From: Rubrivivax gelatinosus
GTDB lineage: Bacteria > Pseudomonadota > Gammaproteobacteria > Burkholderiales > Burkholderiaceae_C
Assembly: GCF_004340905.1 (NCBI RefSeq)
Contig: NZ_SLXD01000001.1
Location: 558,001 to 622,000, forward strand
DNA length: 64,000 nt
Direction: 5' to 3'
Part shown: positions 48,961 to 58,205 of the stretch, in pieces
How the letters are laid out: each line of letters opens with the position of its first letter
Numbering within the stretch: the first letter of the stretch is position 1
Position numbers and translations under genes: made by a program
The notes under the pieces: generated by a model
The model's input: the letters and a program-made list of their open reading frames with translations, nothing else
Told to the model about the DNA's origin: nothing
Database searches by the model: none

Positions 48961-49073
48961 CCGCACCACCCACCCCGTCAGGCCCCGCCTGACCGGCTGA
49001 ACCCACCCAAAACCACCCGCTGCAGGGCCTGTTCGGAGGCCCCTGCGGATCAGCTCACGCCTACGAGACCGCC

Positions 49074-49538
49074 ATGGCCACACGCCCCCGCCGATCACCC
49101 GCCAAGTCCTCATACGAGGGCGTCATGCAACAGCTCGCCCGGCGCGACGCCGCCCCCCTGGCTGAAGCGGCGCTGGAGCACGAACTGGAACGCCACCGCA
49201 CGGCGCTCGCAGTGCTGGAACGCCTCGCCGTTCAGCTGCAGGTGCTGGACACCTTCCGCCCGGCGCTGGCTGCCAAGGGCGTGAAGATCTCATACGGCCA
49301 GCTCAGCACGATCGGCGCTTTCGACAAGGTCGTGTACTTGAGCGACCCGATGTTCGCGGGCGACTGGGGCCAGCGGCTGAAGGCAGCCCTGCTCGAGCTC
49401 GGCTGGAAGCTCGTCGAGTGCCGGGACCACGGTAGCTACGAGTCGGTGAAGCTGACCACCACGGTGGACCGCCGCCGCTGCACGCTGCAGTTCACCGCGT
49501 ACAAGCCGAAGGCGGCGACCGGAGCGGGTGCAGCGTGA
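49074..49538 (+). CDS. Early phage protein (unknown)
   Basis: 154 residues. An Ala-rich helical N-terminus with ALEHELERHRTALAVLERLAVQLQVLDTFRPAL precedes a mixed domain. No family recognised. It overlaps the primase gene by GTGA, so it may act in replication. Confidence 0.6.
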   Translation: MATRPRRSPAKSSYEGVMQQLARRDAAPLAEAALEHELERHRTALAVLERLAVQLQVLDTFRPALAAKGVKISYGQLSTIGAFDKVVYLSDPMFAGDWGQRLKAALLELGWKLVECRDHGSYESVKLTTTVDRRRCTLQFTAYKPKAATGAGAA

Positions 49539-52255
49539 GCCCCGACCTGCTCAAGGCCGTCCTGGAAGAGCTGGGCGAGTTCGGGTTCAAGGAAGAGGGC
49601 TCCGGCAAGGAGCGCTGGCTGCGCAAGGGCACCTGCCCGAGCTGCGGCAAGCGCGAGCTGTGGGCGATCGGCAATGCGCCCTGGGTCGTGAAATGCGCGC
49701 GGCTGAACAACTGTGGCTACGAGGCCCACGTCAAGGACCTGTACCCGCACCTGTTCAGCGACTGGAGCAAGCGCGCCAAGGATCGGGCTGCGGCCAACCC
49801 GTCAGAGCCTCCCAACCCGCGCGCCGCGGCTGACCTGTACATGTCCGAGGGGCGCGGCTTCCAGCTCGCGCTGATCAATGGCTGGTACACCCAGGAGCAC
49901 TACTGGGACGACGAGGCCGACAACGGCCGCGGCGCCGGCAGCGCGACCGTCCGCTTCGCCGTCGGCGACACCTACTGGCAGCGGATCATCGACAGGCCCG
50001 AGCGCTTCGGGAAAAAGAAGGCGCACTTCAAGGCAGGCTCCAGCTACCGCGGCCAGTGGTGGCAGCCGCCCGGCATGCTGCCGGCCGAGTGCCGCGAGAT
50101 CTGGATCGTCGAAGGAATCTTCGACGCGATCGCGCACTTCCACCACGCTGTCCCGGCCGTCGCCGCGCTCAGCTGCAACAACTACCCCGAGAAGGCGCTC
50201 GCCGAGCTGCGCATCGCCGCGGCCGCTCGGGGCGTAGAGCCGCCTACCCTCGTCTGGGCACTCGACGGGGACGCAGCTGGTCGCGCCTACACGCTCAAGC
50301 ACGTCGAGCGGGCGCGCAAGGAAGGCTGGACCTGCGAGGCCGCGCAGATCCCGCAGAGCGGCCGCGGCAAGCTCGACTGGAACGACATGCACCAGCGCGG
50401 GCGCCTTGAGGCCAAGGACCTCGAGGAGTACCGCTACCACGGCGCGCTGCTGATCGCCGAGAGCGCCAGCGCCAAGGGCCTGCTGATGTACCGCCACAGC
50501 GGCGGCGCACGGCCCGAGTTCGACTTCGATTTCCGCCGGCGCCTGTACTGGTTCAAGCTGGACGTGGAGGCCTTCAACCGGGCCTTCCAGCAGTTGGAGA
50601 AGGACGACGAGGGCAAGCGCAGCGAAGAGGAACTGCGCGAGGAGGCTCTGAAGAAGAGCCACACGATCCGCCCGATCGCCAACTGCTTCCCGGTGCCGCT
50701 GTACTTCCAGGAGAACAAGCTCACCGACGAGAGCTGGTACTACTTCCGCGTCGAGTTCCCGCACGACGCGGCGCCGGTCAAGAACACCTTCAGCGCGGCC
50801 CAACTCAGCGCCGCGGCCGAGTTCAAGAAGCGGCTGCTGGGCATCGCGCCTGGCGCCGTCTTCAGCGGCACGAGCCAGATGCTCGAACGAATGATGGAGC
50901 GGCAGCTCTACGCGATCAAACGCGTGGAGACGGTCGACTTCATCGGCTACTCGGCCACCCACGGCGCCTACGTGCTGGGCGACGTCGCTGTGCAAGGCGG
51001 TCAGGTGCACGAGATCAACGCCGAGGACTTCTTCGACCTCGGCAACAAGCTCGCGCTGAAGAGCCTCAACCAGTCCGTCGCCCTCAGCATCAACAGGGAC
51101 GCGCAGGACTACCGGGCCGACTGGCTGGGCCTGCTGTGGCGGTGCTTCGGCGCCAAGGGGCTGGCCGCCCTCACGTTCTGGTTCGGCGCGCTGTTCGCCG
51201 AGCAGATCCGCGGCTCGCAGAAGTCGTACCCGTTCCTCGAGGTCGTCGGCGAGGCCGGCGCCGGCAAGTCGACGCTGATCGAGTTCCTCTGGAAGCTGGT
51301 TGGCCGGCGCGACTACGAGGGCTTCGACCCGTCGAAGTCCTCGCTCGCGGCCCGGGCCCGGAACTTCGCCCAGGTGTCCAACCTGCCGGTCGTCCTGATC
51401 GAGAGCGACCGCGAGCGCACCGGCGACAACCCGCACGTCAAGTCGTTCGATTGGGACGAGTTGAAGACCTGCTTCAACGGCCGCAGCGTGCGCGCCCGCG
51501 GCATGGCCACCGGCGGCAATGAGACCTACGAGCCGCCCTTCCGCGGCGCGATCGTCATCAGCCAGAACAACCAGGTCGCCGCCTCCGACGCGATCCTGCA
51601 GCGGATCGTGCACCTCGACTTCGACCGCAAGGGGCAGACGCCGGCGACGCGCGAAGCAGCGATCACGCTGGAAAGCATGCCGGTCGAGCAGGTCAGCGGC
51701 TTCGTGCTGCGCGCCGCGACGGCCGAGGCCCAGGTGCTGGCCAAGGTCGCCGAGCGCACGCCGGTGCACGAGGCCCACCTGCAGACGCTGGTGAAGAGCA
51801 CCCGGATCGCGAAGAACCACGCGCAGATGAAGGCGCTGGCCGACGCGCTGTGCCTGGTGGCGCCGATCACCGATGAGCAGCTCGCCGCCCTGCAGGCCCA
51901 GATCGACACGATGGCCGTGCAGCGCCAGGCGGCGATCAGCGCCGACCACCCGATGGTGGCCGAGTTCTGGGAGGTCTTCGAGTACCTGGAGAACTTCCAG
52001 GCGCTCAACCACGCGCGCGACGAAGACGTCATCGCCGTCAACCTCAACCACGTCTACGAGGTCGCGCGCGAGCACGGGCAGACGCTGCCGCCGCTGGGCG
52101 ACGTCAAGAAGGTGCTGAAGACCAGCCGGTCGCGCCTCTACGTCGACAGCAAGAACGTCAACAGCGGCCTCCGCGCTCGCGGGGAAAACGTCGCCGCGGT
52201 GCTGTTCTGCCACCGCTTCCTCAAGCCGGGCGTCAAGCCCACCGGCAAGCACTGA
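49535..52255 (+). CDS. Toprim-type primase/helicase fusion
   Basis: 906 residues, GTG start. Zinc-binding N-terminus (CPSCGKRELW with C and C later); TOPRIM domain with Glu in EIWIVEGIFDAIA and Asp residues in LVWALDGDAAGRA; helicase-like ATPase with Walker A GEAGAGKSTL near residue 573 and ENNQ-like IVISQNNQVAASDAILQRIVHLDF. The last 90 residues (VAEFWEVFEYLENFQALNH to YVDSKNVNSG) are shared with the KilA-N protein. It replaces the gpA initiator of P2, which is absent. Confidence 0.87.
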   Translation: MSPDLLKAVLEELGEFGFKEEGSGKERWLRKGTCPSCGKRELWAIGNAPWVVKCARLNNCGYEAHVKDLYPHLFSDWSKRAKDRAAANPSEPPNPRAAADLYMSEGRGFQLALINGWYTQEHYWDDEADNGRGAGSATVRFAVGDTYWQRIIDRPERFGKKKAHFKAGSSYRGQWWQPPGMLPAECREIWIVEGIFDAIAHFHHAVPAVAALSCNNYPEKALAELRIAAAARGVEPPTLVWALDGDAAGRAYTLKHVERARKEGWTCEAAQIPQSGRGKLDWNDMHQRGRLEAKDLEEYRYHGALLIAESASAKGLLMYRHSGGARPEFDFDFRRRLYWFKLDVEAFNRAFQQLEKDDEGKRSEEELREEALKKSHTIRPIANCFPVPLYFQENKLTDESWYYFRVEFPHDAAPVKNTFSAAQLSAAAEFKKRLLGIAPGAVFSGTSQMLERMMERQLYAIKRVETVDFIGYSATHGAYVLGDVAVQGGQVHEINAEDFFDLGNKLALKSLNQSVALSINRDAQDYRADWLGLLWRCFGAKGLAALTFWFGALFAEQIRGSQKSYPFLEVVGEAGAGKSTLIEFLWKLVGRRDYEGFDPSKSSLAARARNFAQVSNLPVVLIESDRERTGDNPHVKSFDWDELKTCFNGRSVRARGMATGGNETYEPPFRGAIVISQNNQVAASDAILQRIVHLDFDRKGQTPATREAAITLESMPVEQVSGFVLRAATAEAQVLAKVAERTPVHEAHLQTLVKSTRIAKNHAQMKALADALCLVAPITDEQLAALQAQIDTMAVQRQAAISADHPMVAEFWEVFEYLENFQALNHARDEDVIAVNLNHVYEVAREHGQTLPPLGDVKKVLKTSRSRLYVDSKNVNSGLRARGENVAAVLFCHRFLKPGVKPTGKH

Positions 52256-52274
52256 CCACCACCAGGGAGGCTCC

Positions 52275-52481
52275 ATGCACCTCGCACTCGTCCATTCGTC
52301 CCCGGCCGCGGCGGCGGCCATGCCCGGCCCGGCGCTGCAGCGCTACGCCGTCGTGCACGTCGACGACGACGGCCGCCGCCGCGCCTACAGCGAGCTCGCG
52401 CCGTCGGCGCGCGCCGCCGAGGACCGCGCCGTCGACCGCTTCGGCCTGCCCCGCCTGCTGCGCGCCTGGAGGGCCTCGTGA
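52275..52481 (+). CDS. Small early protein (unknown)
   Basis: 68 residues, with YAVVHVDDDGRRRAYSELAPSARAAEDRAVDRFGLPRLLR. AGGGAGG gives a good ribosome binding site. No family recognised. Confidence 0.55.
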   Translation: MHLALVHSSPAAAAAMPGPALQRYAVVHVDDDGRRRAYSELAPSARAAEDRAVDRFGLPRLLRAWRAS

Positions 52482-52624
52482 TGGCAAGCGTGCAGCGCGT
52501 GCAGCGCCACTACGTCACCGCCTGGGGCATCGGCTTTCGCCTCGGGCTGCTCTACGGCGTCGCCGGCGGCGGTGCCGTCATGGCGGCCGTCTTCCAGGTC
52601 GCGCTGCTCTGGCCGGCGCGCTGA
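52481..52624 (+). CDS. Small membrane-like protein of 47 residues
   Basis: MASVQRVQRHYVTAWGIGF onward, ending VFQVALLWPAR. One hydrophobic stretch of about 25 residues after a basic start. It is joined to its neighbour by a TGATG overlap. Function unknown. Confidence 0.5.
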   Translation: MASVQRVQRHYVTAWGIGFRLGLLYGVAGGGAVMAAVFQVALLWPAR

Positions 52625-52649
52625 TTCACCCGTCCCCGAGGACTTGACC

Positions 52650-53378
52650 ATGAACCACCCCACCACCATCGGCGTCGATCTCGCGGCCGGGCCCGACGTC
52701 GCCGCCTTCATCCACTGGCCGCCGGCCCAGACGCCTCTGCCGGCGATCCTGGGCCTGTGCGGGCTGCCGGGCGCAGGCAAGGATGCCGCCGCCGAGGTGC
52801 TCCAGCGCCACGGCTGGCGCCGCATCGCCTTCGCCGACGCGCTGCGCCGCGAGATCTCCGAGGCCTGGGGCGTCGACGTGCGCCTGCTGCAGGACCGCGG
52901 CACCAAGGGCGTGCCGCTGGGCGCGCTGGCCATCTGCCGCTGCGCGGAGCCGGCGTTCATCGGCTGGGCCCGCCGCGAAGGCCTGGACCTCGCCGCCCCG
53001 CGCAGCCCGCGCTGGCTGATGCAGCGCTACGCGACCGAGTTCACTCGCGACCGCGATCCCGACTACTGGGTGCGCCAGGTGCGCGAGTGGCTGCTGCAGC
53101 AGCTGGGCGCCGGCGCGATGCGCCTGGTGATCACCGACGTGCGCTTCGGCAACGAAGCAGAGATGGTGCGTGCCCTCGGCGGCCGCCTGGTGCGCTTGCA
53201 TCGCCGCGAGGTCGAAGTGCTGACGCCCGACACCGCCGACCACGCGAGCAACGCGCTGGAGCGCCTGCAACCCGAAGAGCACCTCTCGAACGACGGCAGC
53301 CTGCAGGCCCTGGCCGACGGCGTCGAGCAGCTGGTGCGCCAGCTCTTCGGCAATGCCGCCCTGGGAGGTGCCCGATGA
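52650..53378 (+). CDS. Deoxynucleoside monophosphate kinase (T4 gp1-like)
   Basis: 242 residues. P-loop GLCGLPGAGKDAAAEVLQRHGWRRIAFADALRREI, plus FTRDRDPDYWV and LVITDVRFGNEAEMVRALGG, match phage dNMP kinases. It would convert dNMPs to dNDPs for phage DNA. In T4 this enzyme also accepts a modified base nucleotide. It precedes the methylase genes. Confidence 0.85.
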   Translation: MNHPTTIGVDLAAGPDVAAFIHWPPAQTPLPAILGLCGLPGAGKDAAAEVLQRHGWRRIAFADALRREISEAWGVDVRLLQDRGTKGVPLGALAICRCAEPAFIGWARREGLDLAAPRSPRWLMQRYATEFTRDRDPDYWVRQVREWLLQQLGAGAMRLVITDVRFGNEAEMVRALGGRLVRLHRREVEVLTPDTADHASNALERLQPEEHLSNDGSLQALADGVEQLVRQLFGNAALGGAR

Positions 53379-53893
53379 GCCGCCGCCCGCAGTTCCGCCA
53401 CACGCGGGAAGAGCTGCTCCACCGCATGGAGCTGAGGCAAGCGCGCCGCCGGCACCTGACGCCCGACCAGGTCAAGGCCCTGGCGCTGGCGCACCTGACG
53501 AACGTCGACGCGATCGCACGCGGCCAGGCCGACGCCGGCGTGCTCTGGGACCTCGCCGAGGCTGCCCTGCAGTGGAGCCTGGTCGCTGACGCGCTGCGCC
53601 AGCAGCACCCGGACAACGCCGACCTCGAGGAGGCCGCCGTCGGCATGCGCCAGCACCTGGACACAGCGATCGGCGTGGTGAAGCGCTGGTCGGCCACCGG
53701 CCGCATCGTCTTCCGGGGCCCGGAGCTGACCCAGGCGCGCGAGGCCATCGACTGGATGGATGCGCTGGCCGAGACCGTCGACCAGCTCACCGCGATCGCT
53801 TGCGCCATGCAGTGCCAGCGGATGCTGGATCCGCTGAAGAAGGCGCACCCGGCGCCGGCGGCGCGCCGCTCGGAACTGGCGGAGGCCGCCTGA
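53375..53893 (+). CDS. Early phage protein (unknown, helical)
   Basis: 172 residues, entirely helical in appearance with a basic N-terminus (HTREELLHRMELRQARRRHLTPDQVKALALAHL). No named family recognised. It overlaps both the kinase and adenine methylase genes. Confidence 0.6.
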   Translation: MSRRPQFRHTREELLHRMELRQARRRHLTPDQVKALALAHLTNVDAIARGQADAGVLWDLAEAALQWSLVADALRQQHPDNADLEEAAVGMRQHLDTAIGVVKRWSATGRIVFRGPELTQAREAIDWMDALAETVDQLTAIACAMQCQRMLDPLKKAHPAPAARRSELAEAA

Positions 53894-54753
53894 TGTCCAC
53901 GATCAGAAGGCCTGCTCTGCGGTACCACGGTGGAAAGTTCCGACTTGCACCGTGGGTGGCGCAGTTCTTCCCGCCGCACTCGGCCTACGCCGAGCTGTTC
54001 GGCGGGGCGGCGTCGCTGCTGCTGCTCAAGCCGCCGGTTCCAGCGGAGGTCTACAACGACCTCGACGAGCGCGTTGTGAACTACTTCCGCGTGCTCCGGG
54101 ACCCGGTGAAGTCTGCGGAGTTGCAGCGCCGCTGCTCGCTCACGCCGTATGCGCGCGCCGAGCTGGAGTGGTCTTTCGGCGAGCCCACTGACGATGTCGA
54201 CGCCGCTCACCGGCTGGTCGTCCGGTCGTTTCTTGGCCACGGGTCGGACTCCGCTACGCGCGTCTCGCGCACCGGCTTTCGGGCCCGGCTCACCGACGGC
54301 CGTGCGCTGAACTCCGCGGAGTGGGCAACCTGGGCGAACTGCATCCCGGCGATGCGCGATCGCCTCATGCGCGTGCTGATCGAGAACGACCGCGCGGAGC
54401 GCATCGTCGACCGCATGGACGGGCCTGGCACGCTGTTCTACGCCGACCCGCCGTACTTGCACTCCACCCGCTCCGGCAAGACCGGCCGGTCGGGGAGCAA
54501 CGGCTACTTGCACGAGATGTCCGACGAGGACCACGCAGCGCTGCTGGAGCGGCTGCGGGGGGCCGTCGGCATGGTCGTGCTCTCGGGCTATCCGAGCGCG
54601 CTCTACGACGAGACCCTGCAAGGCTGGGAACGTCACGAGCGCCGGGCCATCGCCGACTGCGCTGCGATCCGCACCGAGGTCGTGTGGATCAACCCTGCCT
54701 GCAGCGCCGCGCTGGCGCGCAGCCGCGGCGGCCTGTTCGAGGAGGCCGCTTGA
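53893..54753 (+). CDS. DNA adenine methyltransferase (D12 class)
   Basis: 286 residues. LRYHGGKFRLAPWV and YAELFGGAASLLL form the SAM-binding site, and ADPPYLHSTR is the catalytic DPPY motif of N6-adenine methylases. No restriction enzyme gene lies beside it, so protection from host restriction or control of phage functions is likely. TGATG overlaps on both sides. Confidence 0.92.
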   Translation: MSTIRRPALRYHGGKFRLAPWVAQFFPPHSAYAELFGGAASLLLLKPPVPAEVYNDLDERVVNYFRVLRDPVKSAELQRRCSLTPYARAELEWSFGEPTDDVDAAHRLVVRSFLGHGSDSATRVSRTGFRARLTDGRALNSAEWATWANCIPAMRDRLMRVLIENDRAERIVDRMDGPGTLFYADPPYLHSTRSGKTGRSGSNGYLHEMSDEDHAALLERLRGAVGMVVLSGYPSALYDETLQGWERHERRAIADCAAIRTEVVWINPACSAALARSRGGLFEEAA

Positions 54754-55667
54754 TGCGCGCCATTGACCTCTTCGCCGGCGCCGGCGGCTTCAGCACCGGC
54801 GCGAGCATGGCCGGCTGCCGCGTGCTCTGGGCCGCGAACCACTGGCCGGTGGCCGTCAAGTGGCACGCCGCGAATCACCCCGAGACCGAGCACGCTTGCC
54901 AGGACCTGCAGCAGGCCGACTTCCGCGCCGCGCCGGCGCACGACATCCTTCTGGCATCGCCGGCGTGCCAGGGCCATAGCCCGGCGCGCGGCAAGGACCG
55001 CCCGCACCACGACGCGCAGCGCGCAACCGCCTGGGCCGTGGTCTCCTGCGCCGAGGTCCACCGGCCGCCGGTCGTCGTCGTGGAGAACGTCCCGGCCTTT
55101 GCGGCCTGGGTGCTGTACCCGGCCTGGTGCGCCGCGATGCACGCGCTGGGCTACGCGCTCGCGCCGATGATCCTCGACGCTGCCGACGCCGGCGTGCCGC
55201 AGCAGCGCCGCCGCCTCTTCGTGGTCGCGACGCGTTCGCGTCACCCGATCGAGCTGCAGCTTCCGCGGCGCGAGCACCAGCCCGCCGCCGCGGCGATCGA
55301 CTTCAGCGCCGGCCGCTGGTCGCCGATCGAGCGGCCGGGTCGCAGCGCGCGCACGCTGGCGCGCATCGCCGCCGGCCGCCGCAGTTTCGGCGCCCGCTTC
55401 GTCGCGCCGTACTACGGCAGCGGCAGCGGCGAGACCGGCCGCAGCCTGGGGCGACCCATCGGCACGCTGACGACGCGCGCGCGCTGGGCCGTCGTCGACG
55501 GCGAACGCATGCGGATGGTGCTCGCCACCGAGGGGCGCGAGCTGATGGGTCTGCCGGCCGGCTACCTGCTGCCGGCGAACGAGGCGACCGCCTGGCACCT
55601 GATCGGCCAAGCCGTCTGCCCGCCCCAGGCCGCGCAGCTGATCGACGCGATCCGGAGGGCCGCCTGA
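54753..55667 (+). CDS. DNA cytosine-5 methyltransferase
   Basis: 304 residues. Motif I DLFAGAGGFSTG, catalytic motif IV SPACQGHS, motif VI VVENVP, motif VIII QQRRRLFVVA and motif X AVCPPQA are all present. The target-recognition region is short (about residues 170-250). An orphan phage enzyme coupled by overlaps to the adenine methylase and the PP-loop protein. Confidence 0.92.
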   Translation: MRAIDLFAGAGGFSTGASMAGCRVLWAANHWPVAVKWHAANHPETEHACQDLQQADFRAAPAHDILLASPACQGHSPARGKDRPHHDAQRATAWAVVSCAEVHRPPVVVVENVPAFAAWVLYPAWCAAMHALGYALAPMILDAADAGVPQQRRRLFVVATRSRHPIELQLPRREHQPAAAAIDFSAGRWSPIERPGRSARTLARIAAGRRSFGARFVAPYYGSGSGETGRSLGRPIGTLTTRARWAVVDGERMRMVLATEGRELMGLPAGYLLPANEATAWHLIGQAVCPPQAAQLIDAIRRAA

Positions 55668-56755
55668 TGTCCGTCTTCCACGTCGTCAGCTGCAGCGGTG
55701 GCAAGGACTCCGACGCCACGCTAGACCTCGCGCTGCGGCGGTTCCCCAAGAGCCGCGTCATCGCGATCTTCTGCGACACCGGCAACGAGCACGCCCTGGT
55801 CTACAGCCACCTCGAGTACCTGGAGTCTCGGCACGGCATCACGATCGTCCGGCTGATGGCGGACTTCGCCGAGGACATCGCCCGCAAGCGCATGTACATC
55901 GCCCGCGACGTCCGGACCCGTCGCGAGTACGACCGCGTGCCGCGGCTCGATGCGAGCGGCCGGCCGGTCTACCGCCGCACCAACGCCGGCGAGGTCGAAC
56001 TTCGCGAGGTGAAGCGCGACGGAAAGACGGTGCTGGAGCCGGTGCCGCGCATGAAGAAGGCCGGCGGCCGGCGCGTCCGCTGGAGCAACAAGGCCAAGCG
56101 TCGCGCGCTGGAGACGCTGCATCCATCCGGCAACCCGTTCCTGGACCTCTGCATGCTGAAGGGGCGGTTCCCGAGCCGCAAGGCGCAGTTCTGCACACAG
56201 GAGCTGAAGACCATGATGGCCGTCGCCTTCCAGCTGGAGCTGGTTGAGCAGGGGCACCGTGTCGTCTCCTGGCAGGGCGTGCGGCGCGACGAGTCCCTGA
56301 ATCGCGCGAAGGCGAAGCTGTTCGAGCGCATCGCTCCCAGGTTGTATGCCTACCGGCCGCTGGTCGAGTGGTCAGCGGTGCAGGTGTTTGCGCACCTGGC
56401 CGCTCACGACGTTCAGCCCAACGAGCTCTACCGGCTCGGCATGTCCCGCGTCGGCTGCATGCCGTGCATCAACGTCAACAAGGGCGAGCTGCGCGAGATC
56501 GCTGCGCGCTGGCCGGAAGAGATCGACCGCATCGCCGAGTGGGAGGCTCGTGTCGGCCGGTGCTCGAAGCACGGTTACTCAACCTTCATGACCGACGCGC
56601 ACCCGGCCAAGGACCGCCGAGTCATCTTCGCCGAGCTGATGAACATCCGCGCGCGCGTCGAGTGGTCGAAGACCAGCCGCGGCGGAAAACAGATCGACCT
56701 GTTCGCCGACGCGCCGCCGGCGGCATGCAGCTCGGCTTACGGCCTCTGCGAGTGA
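55667..56755 (+). CDS. PAPS-reductase-like PP-loop protein (phage)
   Basis: 362 residues. SCSGGKDSDATLDLALRRFP is a PP-loop ATP-binding motif, and FCTQELK, SWQGVRRDES and RVGCMPCINVNKGEL are features of phage PAPS-reductase/DndC-like proteins. The GCMPC cysteines could hold an Fe-S cluster or act on sulfur. It is probably not assimilatory; location after two DNA methylases suggests a role in nucleic acid modification or counter-defence, which is inference. Confidence 0.82.
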   Translation: MSVFHVVSCSGGKDSDATLDLALRRFPKSRVIAIFCDTGNEHALVYSHLEYLESRHGITIVRLMADFAEDIARKRMYIARDVRTRREYDRVPRLDASGRPVYRRTNAGEVELREVKRDGKTVLEPVPRMKKAGGRRVRWSNKAKRRALETLHPSGNPFLDLCMLKGRFPSRKAQFCTQELKTMMAVAFQLELVEQGHRVVSWQGVRRDESLNRAKAKLFERIAPRLYAYRPLVEWSAVQVFAHLAAHDVQPNELYRLGMSRVGCMPCINVNKGELREIAARWPEEIDRIAEWEARVGRCSKHGYSTFMTDAHPAKDRRVIFAELMNIRARVEWSKTSRGGKQIDLFADAPPAACSSAYGLCE

Positions 56756-56763
56756 ACCGCCTG

Positions 56764-56991
56764 ATGAGCCCCTTCGACCCGAACTACCGCGGCCAGGTTG
56801 CCGCCGAGCTGACCTCGCCCGCCGGCCGCGCCCGCGCCGAAGCCTCGCGCGCGGCGCGCCGCCGGCGCGAGCTGCAGCTGACGTCCGATGACCCGGCCCA
56901 GCGCTGGAACGCCAGCTGCGCCGTCGCCGGTCTCGGCGTCCCCAGCGACCCGGCCAAGGCCGCCCGAATCCGCAAGCCATCGCGGCTGTAG
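56764..56991 (+). CDS. Small basic phage protein (unknown)
   Basis: 75 residues, MSPFDPNYRGQVAAELTSP onward, rich in Arg and Ala. A GTG at 56752 overlapping the upstream stop would add four residues and is an alternative start. Confidence 0.55.
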   Translation: MSPFDPNYRGQVAAELTSPAGRARAEASRAARRRRELQLTSDDPAQRWNASCAVAGLGVPSDPAKAARIRKPSRL

Positions 56992-57016
56992 CCGCACAAC
57001 AGAGGGAGTCCACACG

Positions 57017-57355
57017 ATGTGCAAGAAGAGCTGCAGCGGCGCCTGCCGCTGCGCCAACGCCAGCAACGCGACGGCCGTCGACGCCGTCAACGCGCTCGGC
57101 GCCGCCCTATCGCAGCCGCCCGCCGGCGGCAAGCAGATGACCGACGAGTGGCTCGTCGAGCAAGCCGGCCGCGCGGCCTGGATCGCCGCGGCAGGTTTCG
57201 CGCCCGAGGCGCAGGAGGCCGCGTTCCTGCGCGGCATCGCCAACCGGGTGCTGATGAGCTTCGGCAGCGACCCCGCCGCCGCGCTGGCGATCCCGTTCAG
57301 CGGCCGCCTGCGCGCCGGCACCGAGGTCGTGCACCGGGAGGCTCCGACGTGCTGA
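57017..57355 (+). CDS. Small Cys-rich N-terminus phage protein (unknown)
   Basis: 112 residues. CKKSCSGACRC at the N-terminus could bind a metal; the rest is helical (EWLVEQAGRAAWIAAAGFAPEAQEAAFLRGIANRVL). AGAGGGAG precedes the start. No family recognised. Confidence 0.6.
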   Translation: MCKKSCSGACRCANASNATAVDAVNALGAALSQPPAGGKQMTDEWLVEQAGRAAWIAAAGFAPEAQEAAFLRGIANRVLMSFGSDPAAALAIPFSGRLRAGTEVVHREAPTC

Positions 57356-57519
57356 AGCTGCTCAACGCCGCCGCGGCGGCGATCGGCTGGCTGACGGTCG
57401 TCGCCGCGCTGCTGGCGGCTGTCGGCATCGGCCGCTTCATCTGGGGCTTCGAGCTGGGCGGCGAGCCCGCGCAAGAGGCTGATCAACAACCCGCCGCGCT
57501 GCTGGCCAGCGCGCGCTGA
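57349..57519 (+). CDS. Small membrane protein (unknown)
   Basis: 56 residues from a GTG overlapping the previous gene by 7 bases. One membrane helix, AIGWLTVVAALLAAVGIGRFIWG. Function unknown. Confidence 0.55.
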   Translation: MLKLLNAAAAAIGWLTVVAALLAAVGIGRFIWGFELGGEPAQEADQQPAALLASAR

Positions 57520-57529
57520 GGAGCGATCC

Positions 57530-57838
57530 ATGTGCAACTGCAGGAAGGAACTGGAGACAGCGCTCGCCGAGCACTACGCCAGGAAGAACCCGGGCATCTC
57601 CAACGTCCAGATCGAGCTTCAGGGCTACGGCTTCAGCATCGTGGACAACACGATGGTGATGATCGGGTGCATGCCCTACAAGGTCCAGGCTGTGCACCCG
57701 AAGAAGGACGGCGGGCACTCCGAGAAGCGCAAGACCGGGTTCATGCACTTCAAGCACTGCCCCTTCTGCGGCGACCTGTACCTGCCCGCGAAGACGCAGC
57801 CCGAAGCCGCCACGCCGGAGCCGGCCCATGCCGGTTGA
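57530..57838 (+). CDS. Small phage protein with CPFC motif (unknown)
   Basis: 102 residues. CNC at the start and HFKHCPFCGDLYLPA near the end suggest zinc binding. GAGGAG lies 5 bases before the ATG. Such phage zinc-ribbon proteins are common but uncharacterised. Confidence 0.65.
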   Translation: MCNCRKELETALAEHYARKNPGISNVQIELQGYGFSIVDNTMVMIGCMPYKVQAVHPKKDGGHSEKRKTGFMHFKHCPFCGDLYLPAKTQPEAATPEPAHAG

Positions 57839-58205
57839 CCTGTCCGTCCTGCTCCCCGAGCTGCGCCAGGTCCTCGCCACCTTCCCGGGCGGCGCAACGC
57901 AGGCGACGGCGGCGGTGCAGCGTGCGCTGGAGGGCGTCGCGGTCGGCCGCGCGCTGCGCCGCTTCATCGAAGCGGCCACCCAGGCCGCGCCGGCGCTGCT
58001 GGCCGAGCTGGACCAGCACGGCGACCCCAAGCCCGCCGAGACGGACCTCGACGAGCTGATCAAGCACACCCTGCTCTTCTGCAAGTCGCCCGAAGTCGCG
58101 GCCCGCGCCGCGGCGCATGACGGCTGGATCGCCGGCTACCAGGCGGCGGCCGTCAAGGCTGCGGCGAAGAGCGACATCACCCAAGAGGCCCAAGATGGCA
58201 TCTGA
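57828..58205 (+). CDS. Helical phage protein (unknown)
   Basis: 125 residues, helical, Ala-rich (AAVQRALEGVAVGRALRRFIEAATQAAPALLAEL). Overlaps both neighbours by about 11 bases. No family recognised. Confidence 0.6.
   Translation: MPVDLSVLLPELRQVLATFPGGATQATAAVQRALEGVAVGRALRRFIEAATQAAPALLAELDQHGDPKPAETDLDELIKHTLLFCKSPEVAARAAAHDGWIAGYQAAAVKAAAKSDITQEAQDGI

Noticed and set aside
49802-52321. 839-codon minus-strand open frame opposite the primase
   Set aside because: Antisense shadow without motifs; plus strand has zinc finger, TOPRIM and Walker A in order.
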